From Pleurodeles waltl (taxonomy: Eukaryota > Chordata > Amphibia > Caudata > Salamandridae): a stretch of DNA of 64,000 bases. Below, piece after piece: positions 57,402 to 64,000 of this stretch. The position numbers and the translations under genes were made by a program. Below the pieces are notes generated by a model. That model saw only the letters and a list, made by a program, of their open reading frames with translations. It was not told the origin of the DNA and searched no databases. Location of the stretch: NCBI RefSeq assembly GCF_031143425.1, contig NC_090442.1:425957776-426021775 (forward strand), given 5' to 3'. Position 1 is the stretch's first letter. Each line of letters opens with the position of its first letter.

Positions 57402-58312
57402 GGGCCAGATATAGGTACATTCCGAATTGCGACCTGCAAATTGTGAGTCAGATCGACTCGCAAGGGGGTCGCAAAGGCCCACCTCATGAATAATCATGAG
57501 GTGGGTAGCAATTTGCGACCCTTGCGAGTGGCGGCCCTCACAGGGATGGTGGCCTGCTGCGGACAGCAGACCACCATGTCTGTGACTGCTTTTTAATAAA
57601 GCAGTTTTTTTTAAATAATGCAACCTGTTTTCCTTAAAGGAAAACGAGATGCATTACAAAAACGAAAAATGAAACGTTTTTGTTTAATTTTTTCAGAGCA
57701 GGCAGTGGTCCCTTTGACTTTCGTTTTTTTCATTGAACTTCTACTTTTTTTTTTAACATAAAGTAATATATAAATACTGTACATTAATTCAGCCACTGTC
57801 AAGCATGGCCTTCGGGCGCTCACTGTGGGGGTTTGCCTCAGGCCGTGGCCAGAGCAAACAGTAAGTCTGTTCCCAATGGTTGGGAGCAGGAAAACTACTC
57901 TGCTTGCTGGGAGTTGACTTTTCATCTGTTTTCCTGCCCACTGTTAAGTGGGCAGGAAAACAGATGAAAGAATTGCTCCTGCATGCAGGAATTAGCACTT
58001 CTTACTCCTCCCTAGGTATGGGAGCAATGCCAGCTCCCGCTGGAGGTTGGAAGCCAGTAGGGACCGTGGGAGCTTTGTGGCTCCCTCTTCGGTCCCAAAA
58101 AATGCACACAGGGTCCCTGGGTGGTGCCAGGGCACCCAGCAATGAGTGGCCGGAGGCCAGGGGATGGGATCCCAAGGGCCAAAATTGGCCCAGGGAGGGG
58201 GGCTACGTAGCTCCCCTCCCCTTTCTAATAATTGACTGTGCCCTGGAAGATGGGGTCCCTGGAGCTAAACTCAGCACTGGGAGGGAGGCTGCACGGTTAT
58301 ATTTACCTTAGG
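57402..58312. repeat. TIR-element-like GC-rich palindrome cluster
   Basis: The left end GGGCCAGATATAGGTAC resembles the 32589 element. GCGACC/GGTCGC-type inverted blocks follow. The matching right end is not visible, so the element is incomplete or its 3' part is replaced by the 72-bp repeats. Confidence 0.5.
57920..57969. repeat. Perfect 23-bp hairpin with GTTA loop
   Basis: TTTCATCTGTTTTCCTGCC and the following four bases (57920-57942) are exactly complementary to 57947-57969, with loop GTTA at 57943-57946. There is no transcription signal to support a terminator or small RNA. Confidence 0.85.
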
Positions 58313-58515
58313 GCTCAAATTGTAGTTATTTGAGATAACTGTAACTTGTGAATTTCTATGGTTCTGTACATTTAAAATGCGAGCCTAACCATAATGTCCC
58401 TGCAACCTTTGGTTTCTTAAGTGAATTTCTATGTTTTTTTTACATTCTATTTTCTAACTATAACATCCCTGTAACCTTTGGCTTTTTTTCAGTAAATTTC
58501 TGTTTTCATTATTAT
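58313..58515 (+). repeat. 72-bp tandem units, plus orientation
   Basis: GTGAATTTCTATG-type unit starts occur at 58348, 58421 and 58492 (spacing 73 and 71 bp). Each unit carries AACCTTTGG and a CTAACTATAACATCCCTG-like block. Same family as 1-480. Confidence 0.85.
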
Positions 58516-60000
58516 ATGTTAATCCATCCACCGCTGTGCACAGCCGTTGGTTGAGCATGACTGGGGTTGGCCGCAGTGCCTGGCCTGCAGCCAGGCACTT
58601 TGGCCAACCCCTATAACCCCTATAACCCCTACCTAACCCCTATAACCACCAAGCCTTGCACTGCCACCGACCTTTGGCTGTGCATAGCGGAGTTTGTCCG
58701 CAGGCCCTGGTCTGTGGCTAGCCGCTGCAGCCAAACACTACATGGCCTCCCTCCTCAGGCTGATATTGGCCCCAGGGGGTAGCGTGGCCCCCCTCCTCAG
58801 GTCCATTTTGGCCCCCGGGAACTCCATCCCCCAGGGTGTGGCCTAATTATTTTATTTTTTGGGAGGGGCTGTGTGCCCCTCTCCCCAGAGCTGATCTCTG
58901 CCCATCCCCCAGGGCCCAGCTATGTAACCTGGGTGCCGCCCAGGGTACTCGGTCACAATGTTGGGGACCATGGGGAGAGCCTGAAGGCCCTCACGATCCC
59001 TGCTGGCTTCCCGTCTTCTGTGGGAGCCAGCATTGCTGTCACAGAGAGCAGTTGTTCTCTATGAGAGCAATTGTTTCCTCTGTCTCCCTGCCTCCGTCTT
59101 TGCAGGCAGGGAGACGTAGGAAACCCCTGCTCACAGCAAGGGAGAGCTGTTTGACAGGTCTCCCTCGCTGCGAGCAAAGTGTTTGCTGTGACTTAGCTGC
59201 AGCTGTCAAAGCCAAGTCACAGCAAAAAAGCTATGTCCTGGGGTAGGCACCGCGAGACATAGCAGGAGCTGTCCCTGGGGGGTGGCGGTCCCCAGGTCCA
59301 TCAGTGGCTCCATGATGGGGACTTCGTGGCCCCCCTCCAATGTGCAAAGCCCTGGGGAGGAGGTGGTCCTCCAAGCTGCAGGGGGGCCATGTGGCTCATC
59401 GCATAATAGTTGCATGAAGTCCCTGGGAGGTTGTGGTACTTGGGGTTGTGTGAGGGGCAAACTGCACATCCTGCAAAGTACCATCTTTATCTTGCAAATT
59501 GTTTTTATTCAATGCCCCACATAATATCAGTAGTAGGCTCTGGGGAGGTGGTGGTCCCAGGAGCACAGGTGGGCCATGCAGCCCCCCATGTATTAGTTGC
59601 AAGCCCCGGGGAGGTGGCGGTCCCTAGGGCAGCAGTGGGGGCTCTGCAACCCCCTCCCCTGCATTAAAATATAAATGCCCGCGGGACGTGCCCACCCGGG
59701 GGCTTCTCAAAAAAAAGTGCGGGAGCCCATGCTTCATTTTTTTAACATTTCCGTTGGATCCATGGCTCTGCCACGAATCACAACAAACATCTTTTAAAAA
59801 ATGCTTTTTAGCTCTGGGGTGTCCCTTTGTGACCCCAGCACCACAGTTACCGTACTCTGGCCCTTTTTGTTTTTCTGTTTTGCTTTTTACACCAAATAAC
59901 AAAATGGTCACTTTCTACACCAAGATAAATTTGGTGTAATTACGTCAGGTGGTTTCAGCACTATCGCTGTTCAATATCCGTATTGAAAAATGAATGGGGA
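58516..60000. other. GC-rich unassigned region with short repeats
   Basis: CCCCTATAA units repeat at about 58608-58646. Hairpins occur near 59089-59109 (CTGCCT...AGGCAG) and 59180-59226 (TTTGCTGTGACTT...AAGTCACAGCAAA). Two blocks with GGGGAGGTGG(C/T)GGTCCC occur near 59550 and 59618. The ORFs on both strands are GC artefacts. It may be a decayed composite TIR element. Confidence 0.45.
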
Positions 60001-60195
60001 AAACACTTTTGTTTTCTTCAGTGAATATATATATGTATCCCTGAACAGGACTTCGGCCAAAACGCGTTGGAGGGAAAGCCTGTAATTCCAGAGTAAAGAC
60101 TGTTTTCAGCATTTTAAATGTGTCCGTGTACTTCCTTTACATAAGGATTTTGTGCCTATGTGTCAGGGGATCCGGACAGCCACGCTACAGCCTCT
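60001..60195 (+). repeat. Penelope-type end with decayed hammerhead-like motif, plus orientation
   Basis: CCTGAACAGGACTTCGGCC then AAAACGCGTTGG (60040-60070) has the layout of the hammerhead ribozyme found in Penelope-like elements (CUGAUGA, stem II, GAAAC, GCG stem). The core boxes deviate. GAGTAAAGACTGTTTTC follows, as in such ends. Confidence 0.45.
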
Positions 60196-60213
60196 AAACT
60201 CCGGGCTGTTTGG

Positions 60214-60216
<3 letters not shown>

Positions 60217-60244
<28 letters not shown>
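60217..60244. repeat. (TA)14 microsatellite
   Basis: This is an uninterrupted TA run of 28 bases. A further AT-rich stretch follows. Confidence 0.95.
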
Positions 60245-60246
<2 letters not shown>

Positions 60247-60424
60247 TCTATATATTTTTATATAAAGAGCCACATTGTAGCCTGCACGGTCTCACTCTGA
60301 CTGCCAGTGAAAAACGCGGAGTTTGTGGCCAAGCCTCTAATTTTATTTAAACAGAAAGCAAGAAGTGTTGCACTCCAGGAACACGTTCTTCAGCTATATC
60401 TTATTTAGCCAAACACAAGTGCCC

Positions 60425-60468
60425 CCACCAGTGACTCGTTTCGACCACTACGGTCTTGATGACAGATA
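60425..60468 (-). ncRNA. Hammerhead-like ribozyme relic
   Basis: Minus strand: CATCAAGACCGTAGTGGTC then GAAACGAGTCACTGG. The stem II GACC/GGTC with loop GTAGT and the GAAAC box are intact. The CUGAUGA box reads as GTCATCA and is diverged. Hammerheads are known in Penelope-like terminal regions, and this one lies at the 3' side of the element. Activity is doubtful. Confidence 0.4.
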
Positions 60469-61179
60469 AGGCAGTCCCTCCTCAATATTCATTATATAGT
60501 TCATTCAGCCCTAAGGCACTCTAGTATTTGTAGGGCTTATATCTTGTCTATTGGCTTGCAACATAGAGATTGTCATGTTGTCATATCCTTACAAAAATCA
60601 TGGCCATATTATCAACCAACCCTCCTATTTCACAAGACCATTTATAACCATTAATTTCCTAATTTTTCAAGTCATTGTACAATTATTGGGTGATTGTGAT
60701 CATGTCCCCATTAAATTACATTGATGGCTTAGTGCTAATCCAGTCTGTTCCTAAACAGTTAATAAAACCATAGGGAACTTTTATTATTACTCAAATCACT
60801 GAGGTAATCGTAAATTCATGCCATGTGTTAAATCTTACCCCTTGTTTACATTCATTTTGTTATGTGGCAATAGTCATATGCTTCAAGATAGGGTAAAGTT
60901 GGTGTTGCTGTCTACATTGTACCTGCGGGTCTAGCTAAGTGCTAGATCTAATTGACCGTCAGTCTTCCTCTCATATTCACACTGTTCACATTTATGAATG
61001 TCTCCTTGAAGGCTTCTTCATACCCAAAGTGGAGGGACATGCCAATATTCAATACCACCCAATTTGAACTGAAAACGAACTCAACTTCAAAATAGGACAG
61101 TGAGTTATAATTATATTTTCTTCAAATTCATTAGCTGTGCATTTGTCTCTCTATTGGAAAACATCTTAGAGGTGTATGT

Positions 61180-61480
61180 CGGTGTTGAGATCAAACTTTG
61201 TTCTCAGTTTCACTGTATAACTGGACTCTAACTGGTGATGTTTTAAGGTCCTGTTTCCACCCCTTTTACTCATTGGCACATAGGCTACCCAAAGTAGCAC
61301 AGTGTTTGCCAATCATTACTGTGATATTGTGTGTAGTGTTTTGCAATTGCATAGCTCTGGTCCAAATTACGAATGAATGCCCTTATATGTTCCAATATTA
61401 GTTTTTTTAGTTTACATGTGGTGCTTCCCACATATTTCAACCCAGATTCACATTTTAGTATGTATACAACATGGGTCGTT
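61180..61480 (-). pseudogene. GIY-YIG endonuclease domain of the Penelope-like element
   Basis: Minus-strand residues VVYILKCESGLKYVGSTTCK (about 61471-61412) contain YIL and YVG, the paired strands that define GIY-YIG nucleases. KLILEHIRAFIRN follows with the EH pair used in the fold, then a QLESSYTVKL-like segment in a shifted frame for the later glutamate. The domain nicks target DNA in Penelope elements. Frameshifts near 61260 and elsewhere break it. Confidence 0.75.
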
Positions 61481-61849
61481 TCACATGATTTTTTGATGAA
61501 TTTTGTATATTCGGCCCAAGGTGTCTTTGACTTCTTTTCTATTCTCTCCTATGTTACATGCTTTGCATTTCAAACATTTCATAAAGCCCTCACCCTCATT
61601 GTCTAACCAGGTTCAATGCTCCCACCAGTGAAATGACTGTTTACCAATTTGCCTTTGATTGAGGGGGCTTTTCTGTAGCTGATGCTAGACTTTGTTCCTA
61701 TCAAAGACCCTACTTTTTCCAAAACTCCTTATGTTCTCTGTTATATGTCATAATCATTCTTATAGTTCGTTATTTGGTTTCATCAGACCCAACATTTCTT
61801 CTTGGTATCAGTGTTTCAATTCTTGAAAGCTTTTGTGGTTTTATTGCCC

Positions 61850-62556
61850 CTTGTTTAATGTTTAATATGCCATTTAGAGTAGCCAAGCTTTTCAAATCTT
61901 TGTTGTACATTCTTAAACTATTCCCTCATATCATTGTCATTTGAGCAGTTTCTTCTCACTCTTATGACTTCACCATAAGGTATGCCCTTAATCAGTATTT
62001 GTGAGTGAAAGCTGTTCATTGAATTGCGTTTTCGAAACATTGTAGTTTCCAAAGCATTCTCTCGTACATAGACTTTAATATCAAAACATTCTATTTCAGA
62101 TTTACTGGTTTTATGTGTGAACTGGAGACCAATTTCAATATTGTTCAGAATGGTAAAAAAGTTTTGAAATTCAAATTCAGTTTCATGCCAGATAATAAAC
62201 AGATCATCTATGTCCATGGGACACAATACCACTTTGTCCAAGTACTGGTCGCTCTCCTCTGTCCAAGCTACTTCCTTCTCCCACAAACCCATGGTGAGAT
62301 TGACGTAGCTTGAAGAGAAGGAAACTCCCATCGCTGTCCCCTGTGTCTGTAGAAATTGATCGAACAAAAAGATGTTATTGGTTAGGCATGTCTTAATCAT
62401 AGATAACAACAACCTTGAGTGCATGTAGGCCCACGCCATGTCTGATTGAAGTATATAAAGATCCCACATCTACTGTGATCAGTAGTTATTCACTCTGCCA
62501 TGTAATATTTGTCAGGATTCTCAAAAGGTTGCCAGTATCTTTCACATAGGAACTAT
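61850..62556 (-). pseudogene. Penelope-like reverse transcriptase
   Basis: The longest open part is 61918-62469. Upstream in shifted frames is VDVGSLYTSI, the first palm block with catalytic D (about 62478-62450). QTQGTAMGVSFSSSYVNL (about 62350-62290) is the Penelope GTAMG block. The catalytic pair lies in MDIDDLFIIW (62187-62216), and ETTMFRKRN and a IPYGEVIRVRR block follow (about 62050-61950), which are signature downstream motifs. The palm box is D-I-D-D where YIDD or FIDD is usual. Confidence 0.85.
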
Positions 62557-63187
62557 GGGGCATATTTAAAAGGCCCTAGCGCCAACAGAGCGTCACTTTT
62601 CGTGGCGCTCCAGTGGCTCTAAGCACTGCTCCATTTTTACAAGGAAGTGTGACACCTCTTTTGTGTGGTATTATGCCTCCTTGTAAATATGAGCCCCTCC
62701 AATGCAGTTTTCTGCGTCAGAAGGGCGTGCAATGGGAGTTGCTGTGGGGGTTCCACTGCAACACCCATTTCTTTTGCCGCTGCCTCAGATTTACGAGTTG
62801 TCGTAAACCTGAGGCAGCGGCAAAAACTAGCACCACCCCAGGGGTGGCGTTAGCATGGCAAAACGAGGAGGAATGCTTTTATTCCTCCTCGTTTTTTGCT
62901 TTTTCTATGTGTGCAGCATTCTGCAGCACACTTAGAAGAAGCAAAATGCAATGGATGATTATTTACGTGTAGGAAGGGACACCTTTCTGCACATAAACAA
63001 TCTATCCCCTCAACGCAGACACCCTTGCACTATGGTCCAAGGATGCCTGCATTGGTGCTAGGCCGATTAGTTCAGCGCCAGCGCAGGGAGAAACGCAGGG
63101 TTGCACTGTATTCCTCTCAATACAGTGCACCCCTGCGTTTCAAAAGTGGCACAGTGCGGCGCTGCTATTTTTGGCATAGCACCGCTC
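62557..63187. mobile_element. TIR-type element inserted in the Penelope-like element
   Basis: The left end GGGGCATATTTAAAAGG is preceded by TAT (62554-62556), and TAT also follows at 63188-63190. The right TIR is degraded. The interior has a palindrome around GCTGCCTCAGATTTACGA and its complement, and 62829-63187 matches 30182-30635. Penelope sequence is found on both sides, which supports the insertion call. Confidence 0.65.
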
Positions 63188-64000
63188 TATCTAGCCTGTT
63201 CTCCATGGCTTGTCCTACCTTTTTACTTTCCTCTTATTCTGTAATTTTGGCGATTAGTTCTTCCACCTTCTTTCTTTCCTAATGTAATTCTTCAATGTCC
63301 AACTTTGCATTCTTAATTATAATCAGAATCATATTTTTGTAACATTGCATACTGTTCTTTCCCTATTCATGTAGCATTTCAGGTCTTGTATTAAGATGGT
63401 TGGGTACGGTAAAGATCCTCAGGCCCTGAGGGACTCTGCCTAATTCAATATATTTTTCCAGTGTTATCACTTCCCAACTTTTCGTGATTTCTTTCATTAG
63501 CTCTTTTTTGTTGAATATATGTGCCTGTTTCCCAAGTTCATATAAGTTCCAATTGTAATCCCTTCACTATTACCAAAGATAGAATACTGAAATGATTTCT
63601 ATAGACAGTTGTTTACCTTTAAGCAGTTTTTGTTGTGTCTATTAATGTACAATATTCCTAGTTTTTCGTTTGGAACCAACTTGACTTTTCCCTCTGCTTA
63701 AAATTTGCAATTCGTTTTTCCAGTGTTGTTGAAATAATTGTTTATATTATTTTTCTAGACGATTTACACAATTTGTTTTACAGAGCTGTGTTCATCAATT
63801 TCACTCCTCTGTGTTTATTGCTTTTTTAGGCACCTTACACGATTTGTTTTGCAGAGCTAAGTTCATCAGTTTCACTCTGCTGTTCATTCAAGCGCTTGTT
63901 ACACAGAAACATGTTAACTCTAATTGTTTGTAGATATCATTTATTGCTTGGTTTACTGTTACTACTGTTACTAGATAGTTGTCTTTCACGTTTTTCTGAA

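Larger units (their letters stand above)
60400..64000 (-). mobile_element. Penelope-like element, interrupted by a TIR element
   Basis: Read on the minus strand: an N-terminal part (about 63550-63200) with VPQGLRIFTVP-like residues in the LEKYIELGRVPQGLRI context, a TIR element at 62557-63187, the RT (62556 to about 61850), a linker, and a GIY-YIG-like domain (about 61480-61180). The 3' untranslated part runs to about 60400 with a ribozyme-like motif. Penelope elements use a GIY-YIG nuclease instead of the LINE or retroviral types. Stops and frameshifts are numerous. Confidence 0.75.

Overview
This window looks like intergenic or intronic DNA from a giant-genome salamander, most likely a newt-like urodele. 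That is an inference from repeat content: DIRS-type tyrosine-recombinase retrotransposons, L1-like and L2/CR1-like LINEs, a Penelope-like element, a degraded gamma-like endogenous retrovirus, and many short GC-rich terminal-inverted-repeat (TIR) elements with 3-bp target duplications. I recognise no host protein-coding gene, rRNA gene, tRNA gene or CRISPR array. Nearly every coding-looking stretch is the remains of a mobile element.

Layout. 1-480: 72-bp tandem units in inverted orientation (same family at 58.3 kb). 1.0-3.5 kb (+): L2/CR1-like LINE. 3.5-4.6 kb (-): second LINE. 6.16-14.53 kb (+): endogenous retrovirus with 5' LTR, primer binding site, gag, protease, reverse transcriptase (RT), env and a truncated 3' LTR; RNase H and integrase are missing. 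15.0-17.5 kb (+): long LTR-like noncoding repeat with a 122-bp internal tandem array; partial copies lie at 24.85-26.5 kb (-) and 29.35-30.17 kb (+). 18-20.1 kb (-), 20.75-24.85 kb (+), 27.5-29.3 kb (-) and 47.9-57.1 kb (-): L1-like LINEs. 31.8-38.4 kb and 44.15-46.3 kb: a series of TIR elements, three of them about 1 kb or longer with TG-rich cores. 40.2-41.1 kb (+): a DIRS-like recombinase fragment. 48.93-54.54 kb (+): an almost complete DIRS element nested in an L1. 60-64 kb: Penelope-like sequence with RT, GIY-YIG domain and hammerhead-ribozyme-like relics, interrupted by a TIR element.

How the parts relate. Layers of insertion can be read directly: DIRS into L1, a TIR element into the Penelope element, a TIR element into an L1 5' region, and the LTR-like repeat against an L1. 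The best preserved system is the DIRS element. It has inverted terminal repeats, an internal complementary region matching both ends, and gag, RT/RNase H and recombinase genes, with only a few lesions. The retrovirus keeps gamma-type env landmarks but has lost the 3' part of pol and carries many stops and frameshifts. All family assignments come from reading translated motifs by eye; no database search was possible.
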